64,000 nt of DNA from Sweltsa coloradensis. Taxonomy: Eukaryota > Arthropoda > Insecta > Plecoptera > Chloroperlidae. The stretch's first letter is position 1; every line of letters starts with the position of its first letter. The translations under genes were made by a program, and so were the position numbers. Below are positions 1 through 11,612 of the stretch, piece after piece. The notes below the pieces were generated by a model. It saw nothing but the letters and a program-made list of their open reading frames with translations. It was not told the DNA's origin and ran no database searches. The stretch is taken from the NCBI GenBank assembly GCA_024449915.1, contig JAMZAV010000026.1, positions 744,001 through 808,000 of the forward strand. Reading direction: 5' to 3'.

Positions 1-440
1 TACCACAACCTACTCACCAGGGCTTAATGAATATTAACAATAACAAATATAAGATAATAGTTAACACAGCCAAGCACAACATACATAAATACTAGTATAA
101 AATGCGAATTTCACATTAAAATTTTCTGTGTTGTAAAGGTAACAGCTTTGGCTCTAGTGACCACAATAAAGTTTAAAAGTACAAATATAATTAAGTGTCG
201 TTCACAATTTTATTGGTTTCAGAGGTTTTTGATCTACAGATTTTATTTTGTAATATTCAAGTATATCTCGCCTGTCTATTATACACGGACCCGGCGCCTC
301 CACCAAATACTTGAAATTCTTGTAGATTCTTCTGTAACTTATCTGTCATCACATGGCTGGTATTTACCACAACCGACTCACCAGGGCTTAATGAATATTA
401 ATAATAACAAATATAAGATATAGTTAACAAACCAAGAGCA
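1..440 (+). repeat. Tandem ~362-bp satellite array, left part (cut by window edge)
   Basis: The window opens inside a repeat unit, and the next unit starts near 134 with the motif AAAGGTAACAGCTTTGGC. The same motif recurs at about 1111, 1473 and 1833, with degenerate copies near 2203 and 2567, giving a period of about 360-370 bp. Each unit carries a central module ACCCGGCGCCTCCACCAAA followed by a conserved stretch ending in CATCACATGGCTGG. The short open frames in the units are copies of one another with no coding signature, so I do not call genes. The second unit is interrupted after about 440 by a different sequence. Confidence 0.85.
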
Positions 441-504
441 GTATACTAGTATACAAGTAAGTAGATTCGTAATTGGTGTAAAAGTATACACATATAGTGC
501 AATA

Positions 505-1056
505 TATCCTTGAGATAAAAATTACCATCCGTCGACAGACCGGGATCGGTCTCTGCCGTCTATTGTACTGTCATTTTTTCCCTTTTCCCCCTTTTGGCGT
601 CACCGAATTTGGAGCGAACTGGGTTTATTTTACCTGCTTCCGCACATTTCAAATCTGTTTGATACACAAATAATTTATTCTGCGAATATTTTTATAATTC
701 AAATGATAGTTAGTTAATAACATGCTGTTTTTCCACATATCTACGATCAAAATGACTGAAATATAAAAGATATTACAAAAGAAGCATTATCCGTAACTCA
801 GTCAGTTTTTATCGTAGAATTTCAGTACAAAAAAAGTTAAATTCAAGACGACGCTTAATATTTTAACAAGTTATTAATATTTGCAATTAACAAAAAAATA
901 TCAATGATAAATAGAACAGGAAGAGAATACAGCAGTTAAAACCCCTCACAAATTTTTGATGGTCTTGATTTTACGTACTTACGCGACAACCTTAGCAGCT
1001 GTCTAACATACCTACATACCGACGCGTCGTCGATGGTCACTTGTATCTCAAGGATA
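505..1056. mobile_element. Candidate non-autonomous TIR element interrupting the satellite array
   Basis: A 13-bp perfect inverted pair bounds this interval: TATCCTTGAGATA at 505-517 and TATCTCAAGGATA at 1044-1056. Weaker inverted similarity continues into the interior. The interval is absent from the other satellite units, which is what an insertion would look like. No transposase frame is visible, so a non-autonomous DNA transposon is inferred. The exact target-site duplication is not resolved by eye. Confidence 0.45.
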
Positions 1057-1065
1057 AAATAAACT

Positions 1066-2800
1066 TTAGTTACAAAATGCAAACTTGAGATTTCTGAATT
1101 TTCTGTTTGTAAAGGTAACAGCTTTGGCTCTAGTGACCACAATAAAGTTTAAAAGTACAAATATAATTAAGTGTCGTTCACAATTTTATTGGTTTCAGAG
1201 GTTTTTGATATACAGATTTTATTTTGTAATATTCAAGTATATCTCGCCTGTCTATTATACACGGACCCGGCGCCTCCACCAAATACTTGAAATTCTTGTA
1301 GATTCTTCTGTAACTTATCTGTCATCACATGGCTGGTATTTACCACAACCTACTCACCAGGGCTTAATGAATATTAATAATAACAAATATAAGATATAGT
1401 TAACAGAACCAAGCACAACATATACACAACTAGTACAAAATGCAAACTTGAGATTTCGAATTTTGTGTGTTGTAAAGGTAACAGCTTTGGCTCTAGTGAC
1501 CATAATAAAGTTTAAAAGTAAAAATAGAATTAAGTATCGTTCACAATTTTGTTGGTTTCAGAGGTTGTGACCTACAGATTTTATTTTGTTATATTCATGT
1601 ATATCTCGCCTGTCTATACACGGACCCGGCGCCTCCACCAAATACTTGAAATTCTTGTAGATTCTTCTGTAACTTATCTGTCATCACATGGCTGGTATTT
1701 ACCACAACCTAGTCACCGGAGCTTTATGAATATTAATAATAACAAATATAAGATATAGTTAACACAACCAAGCACAACATATACACAACTAGTATAAAAT
1801 GCGAACTTGGGATTTCGAATTTTCTGTGTTGTAAAGGTATCAGCTTTGGCTGTAGTGACAATAATAAAGTTTAAAAGTATAAATGTAATTTAGTATCGTT
1901 CACAATAACATTTTGTTGGTTACAGAGGTCTCTATTTGACATACAGATTTTATTTTGTAATATTCATGTATATCTCGCCTGTCTATGCATGGACCCGGCG
2001 CCTCCACTAAATACTTGAATTCTTGCAGATTCTTCTGTAACTTATCTGTGATCACATGGTTGGTATTTACCACAACCTAGTCACCAGGGCTTAATGAATA
2101 TTAATAATAACAAATATAAGATATAGTTAACATAACTAAGCACAACATACATAGGCCAAAATAGTAAAAAATGCGAATTTAGAATTTCGAATTTTCTTTG
2201 TTTAAATGCAACAACTTTGGCTCTAGTGACCATAATAAAGTTTAAACGTATATATATAATGAAGTATCGTTCACAATTTTGTTGTTTTCAGAGGTTTTTG
2301 ACCTACAGATTTTATTTTGTAATATTAAAGCATATCTCGCCTGTTTATACAAGGACCCAGCACCTCCACCAAACACTTGAAATTCTTGTAGATTCTTCTG
2401 TTACATATCTGTCATCACATGGCTGGTATTTACTACAACCTACTCACCGGAGCTTTATGAATATTAATAATAACAAATATAAGATAATAGTTAACACAAC
2501 CAACCACAACATACATAAATACTAGTATAAAAAGCGAATTGCACATATGTAAATTTTCTGTGTTTTAAAGGTAACAGCTTTTTGGCTGCAGTGACAATAA
2601 TAAAGTTTAAAAGTATAAATGTAATTTAGTATCGTTCACAACAGCATTTTGTTGGTTCGAGAGGTCTCAATTTGATCTACAGATTTGATTTTGTAACATT
2701 AAAGTATATCTCGCCTGTCTATGCATGGACCCGGCACCTCCACCAAAGACTTTGAAATTCTTACCGATCATTCTTCAGATTCGTGATTCTTACGTGACGT
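1066..2800 (+). repeat. Tandem ~362-bp satellite array, main part
   Basis: Four to five consecutive units begin near 1111, 1473, 1833, 2203 and 2567. The last is truncated after the CCTCCACCAAAG module near 2750. The copies differ by point changes and small indels, for example a variant CACAATAACATTTTGTTGG in the fourth and a similar one in the last. The CCCGGCGCCTCCACCAA module also appears alone elsewhere in the window (41690, 49500, and 47340 on the minus strand), so the array seems to have grown from a dispersed repeat. Confidence 0.85.
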
Positions 2801-3340
2801 GGTGTTTCCCCCACTCCACTCACTGGAAACCAAAACTGTTCGCGCTATACAAATATTATTATCAACTAATATACGATATAGTTATTAAAGCACTACACAC
2901 ATAAATAGTAGGGATATTTTATTGCGAATTTGCTTAGTTTTACACGCGTTTTATTCTGCTCTTAATTACTGTTTTTGCTTTGTGATATTTTTGTCTGTTT
3001 GGCTCTTACATCTCCTTTAATTTCAGAGTGTTTTCCTTTCTTAGTTGTTCTATTGTGTGTTGCTCGTAGTGCACGGAACTCAAGTTTCTATAGCTTGTCG
3101 GGATATCTTTTTATATTCCCACTTTATAGGAACTACGTCATACTTTGCTTGGGTTCAAAGAAAGAGAACAAGAATCGTTGTATTCTGTGCTCGCTGAGGG
3201 TGCTTGTTGTATACATTTCCTGATGTAGCAATTTGAATTCCCCCTCAGATTTGTGTGACACATTGGACGAACTAGGTATTTGGACAATTGTGAGAGAATG
3301 TACCAAGGTATGTAAGCAGACTCACTCGTATAATGAAAGC
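2801..3340. other. Gene-free interval upstream of the SBSPON-like exon
   Basis: AT-rich sequence that is probably intronic to the SBSPON-like gene. An open frame at 2975-3223 has no recognisable domain and no splice context, so I treat it as chance. Confidence 0.5.
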
Positions 3341-3342
3341 GT

Positions 3343-3428
3343 AGATCCTTGATGAAAACCTAAAGGCTAGATTATCGATGTCTGGAATCAAACCATCGAC
3401 CTCCAGAATGAAGAGTCCCCTCCATCCA
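3343..3428 (-). repeat. tRNA-like SINE head (minus strand)
   Basis: Read on the minus strand it contains GGGACTCTTCATTCTGGAGG followed by a B-box-like GGTTTGATTCC (3384-3394). The anticodon-arm pattern GACTCTT resembles tRNA-Lys-derived SINEs. Similar heads occur at 15.7, 21.4 and 37.1 kb. It is too degenerate to be a functional tRNA. Confidence 0.45.
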
Positions 3429-3695
3429 CCTCTATCGTCTGTTCTTGTCTAACGGTGATGGCCCCCTCTGTTGCAGATTCTGCGGGCTGTGTGAGTTGCA
3501 GGCGACCTCCGTCAAGCTACCTCTATAGTTTGTGTCCTTGTCTAACGGTGATGGCCCCCATGTTGCAGATACTCCGTGGAGCTACCTCTATAGTTTCTGT
3601 CCTTGTCTAATGATGACGCCCCCCTGTTGCAGATACTTCGTGGAGCTACCTCTATAGTCTGTGTCCTTGTCTAACGGTGACGCCCCCTGTTACAG
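3427..3695 (+). repeat. Tandemly duplicated 3' splice-acceptor region (4 copies)
   Basis: A unit of about 63 bp containing ACCTCTATAG, TGTCCTTGTCTAACGGTGA, a C-run and a TGTTGCAG-type acceptor is repeated four times. The acceptor AGs lie at 3475-3476, 3567-3568, 3631-3632 and 3694-3695. Copies 2-4 are spaced 63-64 bp. The first is separated by about 28 bp of extra sequence that carries another possible AG (GTTGCAGG). Copies 2 and 3 also duplicate the start of the exon (AGATACT.CGTGG). If copy 2 or 3 were used in the gene's frame, translation would meet a TAG stop within eight codons. Copy 4 is the only one leading into the long conserved frame. Confidence 0.8.
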
Positions 3696-3996
3696 ATACT
3701 GCGTGCGGTTCGAGGTGTTGAAGGCGTCTAAAGCCTGCCGCAAGGAGTCTGGCTTCTCCGCGCTGCGCGACGGCGAGCAGGTGTGCGTGCGGTGCGAGTC
3801 TCAGGCGCTCCGCAAGACCCTCGGCTACCGCTGCCCCGGCCACGGCGTCGAGGACCGCGTCACGCGCTGGGCCGCGCTCTCCGCGCCGCACTGCCACGGC
3901 AAGTGGATACGACTCGAGCCGGAGATTGTCGAAGTTAAGCCGAGCCATGCCGCGTGTCCGACGTGCGAGAATGGGCCCGATTTTATCTTCGTTTGA
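3696..3996 (+). CDS. SBSPON: Terminal coding exon of an SBSPON-like (somatomedin-B and thrombospondin type-1) protein
   Basis: The exon starts after TTACAG, with the first base completing a split codon (phase-2 intron), and ends at TGA 3994-3996. It encodes 99 full residues forming a cysteine-rich C-terminal module: an N-terminal YCVRF, then LRDGEQVCVRC, YRCPGHG, HCHGKW and a closing CPTC...FIFV. The order and spacing match the C-terminal domain of vertebrate SBSPON (RPE-spondin), which reads YC.EF, VCVDC, RC.GDG, C.GTW and FIFI. SBSPON is a secreted matrix protein with somatomedin-B and TSP1 domains, whose exons would lie left of this window. The exon is strikingly GC-rich against an AT-rich background. 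The assignment is from recalled family pattern; orthology is inferred. Confidence 0.78.
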
Positions 3997-5526
3997 AATT
4001 TATTGTGACGTTAATTTGTGTATATTTAATGACTAACGCGGTATATTTTAAGAACTAATAATAATATATTATTTTGATATATTGTTAATAAGTGACGATG
4101 ATTCGGGAGAATCCCATTACACGCGATTGCTGTAATAACTACTTGCTCGCGATATGATTAGAGGTTAGAGTTGTCATTTGACTTGTGAGTATTCACTTAA
4201 GAGTTCCCGATATGACCCTCTTCCGGTGCACACGAAGTTGCTATGGTAAACTTAGATAATTGTACAGGAAAGTCCTAGAGTTGTTAGTAGGACTCAATCT
4301 CAGCAACAAGCTGTGGGTTCAATCCTGTTGTCTTGTTAATTCCAAAATTACTTTCACGAGGAACAATAAAGTAGTGTACTGGTTTATAATGTATACCCTT
4401 CTCGGATCTGGGGTTTTATTGTTTTCCTAAAGTACAGGTGAAAATACCTGGACCTACGCAGCTAGTTATGAGGCGTGTTCAGAAAGGAGCGCTCCCAATC
4501 ACCCCGACACATCTTGGTAAGGAAGCCGAAACAGAGAAGTTTACTCCTTCTCTCTCTCTCCCTCGTGTTTAAATGATCAGTTTGGTTTACATGCTCGAAA
4601 TAAGGAACGGCCCCCAAAGTTTGTAATTACGTAATAGAGGTACGTGGAGTGGGATTCTTCAGCCGACGTACATCGCAAAGAGCTTGTAATAAGTAGGCCT
4701 AGAGTAAAATATTTTACGAGTGCTTACAGTTAATTTATCGATAAATTATTTTAGTCATTATCATGACATTTATTATCTCTTAACGCCGTTTATTCTTATG
4801 TTCGTCAATTTGATAATGGAGTAAAAAATTTTCATTTAACATTTTCATAACTTAGTTGAGTGTAGTACATAGGGCTAATAGTTAAACTGACGGCGTAAAT
4901 AGTTTGATCTCTTGTCGAGATTAAATAATCATTGTTACTTACTCAATAACGACGTTGACGTGACTTTAAGATTCATATCTTGATGTTTAATATTTCGTTA
5001 CCAGTTGTTTAGAAATCATGTATTGCAATAAAATGTTTCAAATGTGACTTGTATAATATATAGAACATTGCAGTTTAATGCAGTATAACGAGGAATAGAT
5101 GTGAAGTTGACAGATTTTGACTACGCATCTTAAATATCATAAGGTTTTTATCATTACGTTTCATTCAAGTCACTAGTTTTCACACTAGAGTCAACAACGT
5201 ATTGTTAACTAACAAGTAGAAAATTTGCATGTGAAAATGGAATGTCTTTTAATTTTCAATGTAATACTGCATTTATGTTTTCTTTTAAATAATATGTGTG
5301 ATGTGTGTATTTTTTTATACTATGTGTGTATAATTTTAAACATCATTTTAAAACCAGGAACATAATCAATTAAAATTTAATATTGAAAATGTGCTACTCT
5401 ATATTTATAGCATATCATTTTATACTTATTAGTTTGTAGACGATGGACAGAACACTAGCAAACCATATCATTTACGATTGTTTCAAAACTAAAGAACATT
5501 TGTGTAACGCATTGTTACGTTTCGAG
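3997..5526. other. 3' UTR and downstream flank of the SBSPON-like gene
   Basis: Non-coding AT-rich sequence. Candidate polyadenylation signals AATAAA occur near 4366 (in AACAATAAAG) and at 5027-5032 (in GCAATAAAATG); the sequence cannot say which is used. A short CT-rich run lies near 4550. No other gene is visible. Confidence 0.4.
4265..4335 (+). repeat. tRNA-like SINE head
   Basis: A B-box-like GGTTCAATCCT lies at 4316-4326, preceded by CTCAATCTCAGCAACAAGCTG. It is degenerate, and acceptor-stem pairing is not convincing. Confidence 0.35.
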
Positions 5527-5686
5527 TAGGCAATAAAGCAAACTTCATGTACTTCATGTTGTGATTACCCTCTGCCCTTACTCCTTCCAATACTCCTTCA
5601 TGTTACTAGGCAATAAAGCAAACTTCATGTACTTCATTTTGTGATTGCCTTCTGTCCTGACTCCTTCCAATACTCATTCAGGTAAA
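5527..5686 (+). repeat. ~80-bp tandem duplication
   Basis: Two head-to-tail copies begin TAGGCAATAAAGCAAACTTC at 5527 and 5607. They diverge at a few positions (GATTACCCTCTGCCC versus GATTGCCTTCTGTCC). Each copy carries an AATAAA. Confidence 0.85.
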
Positions 5687-5920
5687 ACATACTTTATACA
5701 TACATCCTTATGCAATTTAGTATTAATACCAAATTTGTAATATACATGTTTACTGTCTATACCTACCCAGTTTCAATAAGATACTATTTTTAGTAGCAAA
5801 CACATTATGTGTGATTTGTTGCTAGGACGGCTCCTCCCAATTTCACATTTACTTTCCGTTGCATGTATTCCTACCAAATACTGTAACAATAAAAGCAATA
5901 ACTATAACAACTTTCTGGTG

Positions 5921-6050
5921 AATTAGTTGGACTATACACTGCACTTTTAATGACCCATTAAACCCGTTAAAGACGACTGAATAGTCGTCAAAATATCGTT
6001 ACCAACATAAATTTCTTTATTTAAAAGTGCAGTGTATAGTCCAACTAATT
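5921..6050. mobile_element. MITE with ~29-bp TIRs (GGACTATACACT family)
   Basis: Terminal inverted repeats AATTAGTTGGACTATACACT... and ...AGTGTATAGTCCAACTAATT enclose about 70 bp. The TIR core GGACTATACACT is shared with the element at 35947-36174. No coding capacity. The element class is inferred from structure. Confidence 0.75.
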
Positions 6051-7445
6051 AATCACATTATTAACCTCACCTGCTCTAAAAGTTTCATTATTATATTAAT
6101 AAAATCTTTGTATTAATAATAGCTTTAATAGTAAAATCTACTTACTCAGTCTTCATACTATATCGCTAAATTATAACATATTATTGAAACAATCAGTTAT
6201 ATTCTTGTAATTTGGAAAGTGAATTAGTGTTCATTTAATATTGTTATAGCTACATATAGTATTGTATATGGGGTGTAGAACTTGCTGCTTATTTCCCAAT
6301 GCATGTATCAAACAACTATGTAGTTTTTAGTTTTTACAGTTTATTTGAGAATTGCTTTACTACTGTGTGCTTGAGCATGTTCTCTGCTTATCGTAGGTAC
6401 GCTGTGATCTGGATGCTGTGAAAACCAGGACTGTTCTCTCTTGGACTCTAATGGATGAATTTACTTGATCGTAACGACAAATTCTCAGATCTCATCATCT
6501 AGAATCCAGATGCAGAGGACCACATTCAAATTCAACAATATCCTTTTGGTGAGTAAACGAAGTGGCGTCCTCGATTTATAAGAGTTGGTATCTTGCAATG
6601 TTTAATTTAAATTAATCTTAAAGAAAGTGGCGAACAGTCTATTAAAATAGGTTAACGAGATCATTTAAAAAAATGAATATTTTGTTTTATTTCCTCGGCT
6701 TCAATAGCGTCTAGCGGATAATGGGGTGATTACGCGTTCATCCGTTCTAGACGCTAGACTTGGCAATTAGCAGACAATATGCAGCCATCAAAGTGCAACG
6801 CCCCCCTCCAGCGACGTCTGCAATTAAACAGCTTATGAGACTCGAAACGAAAACCCTCATAACTGGCAATAACTCTCTGTGTATATCCCCGCCAAAAACC
6901 ATCTCCCCATTAATAACCGTGTGTTCGTTGTTGGTTTGTTGGTACCGCCGGACATGTGGTTGGCAGCAGCTGGTGGCGTGACCACGTGACCGCGCTGGGG
7001 GGAGTCCCGAGCCAATCAGAACACTCAACTCTAGGACGAGGGGGGGGGGGGCATTCTTTGTGGCTCAAGTTCTAACGAGGTTGAAAGAGAGTCAAGTGCT
7101 TTCGGTTAACCTAGTTTTGAGTTATCGATAATTGACTGATTAGAGATGGGTGGGTAAAAACGTGGTTAGATTGTTCAAGGTTCTTCAGTAACAAGTTGCA
7201 GGGATGAAGGTTGAGGTAAGCTCGAACCTGGCATAGAGGATTTAGTCTGAAACTCACTAGGATGTGATTAAAAGTTGAGATGAAGCTCACGGGGACTATA
7301 TTCATTAAACCAAACGACAATTTTCGAAAAGTGACAACCTAGTAAATAGGATGCAGACAGTGCAGAATGTTGATTTAGTTATTTCAGGGCAGAAGATCTG
7401 ATTTCAATGTCAGTATTGTGTTAAATAATTAAGGAATAATAAGGG
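6051..7445. other. Gene-free interval
   Basis: AT-rich sequence to about 6740, then a more GC-rich patch (6740-7050) ending in a 12-base poly-G at 7040-7051. Open frames on both strands in the patch have no recognisable domain. Confidence 0.4.
6955..7025. promoter_or_regulatory. Possible promoter/enhancer patch (E-box, CCAAT)
   Basis: The patch contains GACCACGTGACC (E-box CACGTG) and GCCAATCAG (CCAAT box) within about 60 bp of GC-rich sequence. No TATA box or recognisable first exon follows, so a regulatory role is only a possibility. Confidence 0.2.
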
Positions 7446-7560
7446 GTCTACAGGGTTGGCTTGGTCGCTTTGATTTAAAGTCCCCCACTGAAAATCAGTT
7501 ATATAACTGAGTGGGTAGACTCTAAATACAATTTATGATTTATTTATTTAACAAAATTAA
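7446..7560 (+). repeat. Dispersed repeat, GGTTGGCTTGGTC family
   Basis: Contains ACAGGGTTGGCTTGGTC, then AAAGTCCCCCACTGAAAATC, then GTGGGTAGACTCTAAATAC and an AT-rich tail. The same order occurs at 20340 (+), 30815 (+), 44762 (-) and 49130 (+). The class (SINE or LINE 3' end) is unresolved. Confidence 0.7.
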
Positions 7561-10500
7561 AATGCAAGCAACGGTACTATAAGCAGGAAATAACAACTCG
7601 GTGATGATCAAGCTAGGCTGTAACGCAGGCACCGACTTCTGTAATGTCAAATAAGAGAAGAGGTTGAACCGGATATGTATTTCTCGACATTTCATTGGCT
7701 TGATGTGACGATCAAGTTTTAGCGAGTTTGTTGTGTATCATAGCTAGCTCGCGGGTAGATGACGTAGGAAGGAAGCTGGGGTGAGCGAGAGAAAGGCATT
7801 CGAGGGTTTTTATATCGGATATTAGCTATCTAAGGATGTTTCGCCCGCGGGTCCCGCGTCATCAAGCAAGCGGAGAAGTGACACTCACACGTCCTAGATC
7901 GAGCCGGAGGTGGCGGGAATCAACTATCCCCCATAGAAGATTAGTCAAAACCTAATGAGTTAAGTAATTACAATTTGTAGGCCCAGATGTGGCTGGTTTT
8001 TGTGGCAAAGCGTGTTGACAATGAAACGGTTTTTAGGCGCAACACATGGTAGGACCGTGCCTCTAATCTACAGACGGCGAACTCCGAAGCAGACAGAGCT
8101 TATTTTACTTTAGGGTGGGGGACATGTGGCGTTTTTGTATTAATTGAATAAATTGACGTGGAAATTCAATTAGAAAATGTATATTTTATATGTTTGGTGC
8201 TTGAAATCGAGTTGACATAAATATAATACCCAACGTCAGCAAAATATGACCAGGCAATTAATCTGTCACTTTAAAGTAATTGCATTCAACGGTGTAATAC
8301 CTGCTTCATTGGTATTGATGTTACCTTTTCGTTTTGTAGCTGCATTGCCTGTCCTGTGCTGTAATTCATACTCCATATTTTAGTAAAAGTAACACGTATT
8401 TGAGTTGTGATATGTGTAGTATTCACAGTTTGCAATCGTGGCATAATACAAAAAAAATATGTATTTATTGCATTTGCGCTAGTGCTGCATATTTTGAGAG
8501 ATTTCGAGTTTTTTTTGGTAACAGACATATAAAGTTATGTTAAATCGTAACCAGAACGAATAGATACTTGTATTTTCCTCTGACGAAGAGTCTGTCAAAT
8601 TTTAATTAATTAGCAATGACTATGTTATTTAAAGTGGCGGATTTACCGCCTGAAATATGATTGAATATTGGGCTGTGATAGATTCTAAATTTATTTCCCT
8701 CTCCTCACGATAAATTGACGCAATATTTCCCAAAGCAATCTATTCGGACACAACTTATTTAATATGAACATGTCGTGTTTTGAAACTATTTATTAACTTC
8801 AAACCCTCCCCCAGTCAACCCGCGTGATGTATCTACCCCAATGAATCTGAGCCATGCAGTGCAGCATCTGCTGTCTTTATCTCCGCACTCTACTCAAATA
8901 CCATCCAGAATTCCTCACAGCCTCACAATCTATTTAATGAAGTTCCCTAGTTCGATATTTATCATCGGGAAATCGCTGTAGGCGCTGTTAATAATTTCGG
9001 CTGTTCTAAGCTTTTGAATTAGTAACAGCGGAACCGGATGGGGCTCAGTTTAGACCTCTAAGCTCGAGCCATACCGTAGCCCAATCCTAGTGATTTATAA
9101 TTAATTAACGAACATGGATAGGACAGGCTTGACGTTCTTTGCTAGGGATTAATAATAGTGGGTCCAGATGTGGAAACAGGAACTAGAGGGCCTGGGTTCG
9201 TGTAATTAAATTTGAGAGGCTAATCCATTAATGATGCACTGTACTTGACTAGTAGCCACTGATTGTAAATATTTCCACGTGTCTTACAAATATATATAAA
9301 CTAATGTCTTCATTTTATGACGTGTATTTTTTATGGTAGGAGAAATGAAAAAACTGGAGAAAATTGTGAAATATTGGAGAATCGGTTGCCTATTACTTTA
9401 AAACGAGATTAGAAGATTTTTATTAACTACAAGATGCTTATCACTTATTATTTTATCAGTATTTAGCATTATTTCAAACAGAATACAAAATTTCCATTTC
9501 ATTCAATACATTGCCGAATCCAAATGTAGGCCTAAATATATTAATACACATGTGATCGACGTGCAAATAGGGAAGTATGAAACACTCATAGTTATAAAGA
9601 ATTGTTAGACAAGAAGTGAATAGGCCACTTGAGATTGATAACATAATAAAATGCAGATGAGTATCCTCCATGGGGACTCAATGCAGAGCTAGGCGTGTCA
9701 AACAGGGAAGGTTGGAAAGCAAATATTGCTTGATATAAAATGTTTGTGTTTGATGATTTTAAGAATATATTATATTGAACACATATGCCGAGTTCCTCTA
9801 TGTACGCAGACTTGGTCAATATGCATACATTTATTGCAGACTTTAGCTCCACAAAAAGTAATTAGTTACTTGTGCGGCGAGGCTGATGACGTCTGCATGA
9901 GTGAATGTTGCTGCCGTCGTCTGAGGGATAGAGCCTGGGGGATGACAATAAGCGCCCTGGACTGCACGCTAAACTAACGGTTATACAATTTTAAATGCTG
10001 GAAAGATGAAAAGAAACTAAGTAGAAAAAGGAACTCAAATTTGAATTATATTTTTATGACTATGCTTATATCACTCTTAGTGCCGGATCCGGATGTGCAA
10101 CAAGTAATGATCCTTTTTATTAAATAATACATTTCACAAGTATTTTGTTAAGATATTAATGACGCAAATAATCGAAACATGTGAGGTAAGACCGTTGTTG
10201 AGTGAGCAGCCATTAACAGCTCTTGAAAAAATTCCAGTTTTGTAAATTATTAAAAATGAGCACTATACTCAATGGTAAGACATGGCCACATGTAAAGTAT
10301 ATGCCTACCTGTTGGTTGCGTGTATATTTTTGTGTTTGGAAAAAAGAATGTTGGAGGGGATCGGTGCTCGGTGATATATGACAAGTCTTCGATCAAGGGT
10401 GGCCAGTCAGAGTTCCTCCTCCCCTTATCCTGAGACAGATAATGACCACGTGACTTATGACTGGGACATCACAGCTGGTTTGTCCACCCCTGTTTGAAAA

Positions 10501-11040
10501 GAGAAGATGCTCGTGGCAACCTGTCGAGTAGGCGTGCCATGACCGACTAGTGTAGTCCACCCCTGTGATTGGTGACAACCTGTTGGTCAGTATCACCGGG
10601 TAAAGTCACTCAATTCTTCCACCTGACGTAGTGAACTGACTGGCAAGGTATTACACAGGTGATGTAATCAATAGGTAGTTCATTGTTTTCTTCTTAAAGT
10701 ATAGAAACTGTTGTTCAAAGTAGAATAGGGTCTCGGAGATTTTTTTAAATTCTACTCTACGATTATTTTAAAACTTTAATCGATTGGTTTAAAAATAGGT
10801 TAAAATGCTCGATCACAAACATTATTATTGTTGATTTTCAACCTAGATTGTTTTGAGTCTAGATCAACGGTTCCCCTAGTCAAAGAATCTGTGCAAACCA
10901 TGGGTGGTTGCTGTCGACGCCCTATCTCTGGGTGGGGTAGCTGTCGTTGTTGCTGACAGCCACTGCCCAGTAGTCATCCGTCTCCGACAAAGGGGGGGGG
11001 GGGGGAGAGAATAACAACGTCCAAATTGTGATTGAACGTG
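7561..11040. other. Gene-free interval
   Basis: No supported exon. A slightly GC-rich stretch at 7740-7960 contains a CRE-like TGACGTAG and CCCGCGGGTCCCGCG. An E-box GACCACGTGAC lies near 10443. A 14-base poly-G lies at 10992-11005. Short open frames at 8286-8528 and 9474-9977 look like chance frames in AT-rich DNA. Confidence 0.4.
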
Positions 11041-11082
11041 TCGCAATTTGTCGCCTAAAGCGGAGGATGAACGTCCAGTGGG

Positions 11083-11206
11083 ATGGATGGCGTCGTGACG
11101 TCACTAAACGAAAGCCATGACGGACACGGAAAGTTCAGCCGAGATGGGAACAAACTAATTGAAGTCTTTCTTCAGTCTGAAAATGAAATGTTAAAACCAT
11201 TACAAG
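11083..11206 (+). CDS. Candidate first coding exon, unknown protein
   Basis: An ATG at 11083 is the first after an in-frame TGA (11068-11070). It opens 41 codons beginning MDGVVTSLNESHDGHGKFS and containing KLIEVFLQSENEMLKPLQ, then meets a donor-like CAAG|GTAGGA. The stretch is GC-richer than its surroundings and polar/acidic. The frame stays open for about 145 bases past the donor, but that part becomes low-complexity (repeated ACTAAT). A palindromic CRE, GTGACGTCAC, lies inside it near 11095. I do not recognise the protein, and no partner exon was found. Confidence 0.3.
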
Positions 11207-11504
11207 GTAGGATAACTAATATCGCTAGGGTTATTACCACTAATACTAATACTAAATTCCATACTTATACATGTTACTTTTTACATATCTTTTTCGCTAG
11301 ATTAATAAATGCAGGGTCCTCATGTTCAAGGCTCATGACTACAAAGTCTTAGGATAATTAATTAGGTGAATGAAGTAACAGACAGACTTAAAGCATAACG
11401 TAGTAAACTATACAAAAATGTGTAATCCACTCCTATATTTATCTTACATGACACATGTTTTTTAGTGTAGTAAGCTTGCCATCTTGACTTTAGAGTACAC
11501 ATTT

Positions 11505-11612
11505 AAGTTAAAGGTCCCCAGCCAACGAGCATTAAGCTCATGGGGGCCAATGAATAATATGTATGTTATGTACCAAGAAGATTTCATAATAAACTTACTT
11601 ACTTACGTTATG
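11505..11612 (+). mobile_element. Probable retroposon 3' tail
   Basis: GGTCCCCAGCCAACGAGCAT...CATGGGGGCCAATGAATAAT is followed by AATAAACTTACTTACTTAC. A short AATAA-rich 3' end closing in a simple tandem tetranucleotide is typical of non-LTR retrotransposon or SINE tails. No coding part is visible. Confidence 0.4.

Noticed and set aside
148..2525. Repeated ~70-100-codon frames in the left satellite
   Set aside because: Copies of one tandem repeat with indels and no coding bias; the conserved peptide follows from repeat identity.
3652..3948. 98-codon minus-strand frame over the SBSPON-like exon
   Set aside because: Shadow of the real plus-strand exon, which matches a known family.
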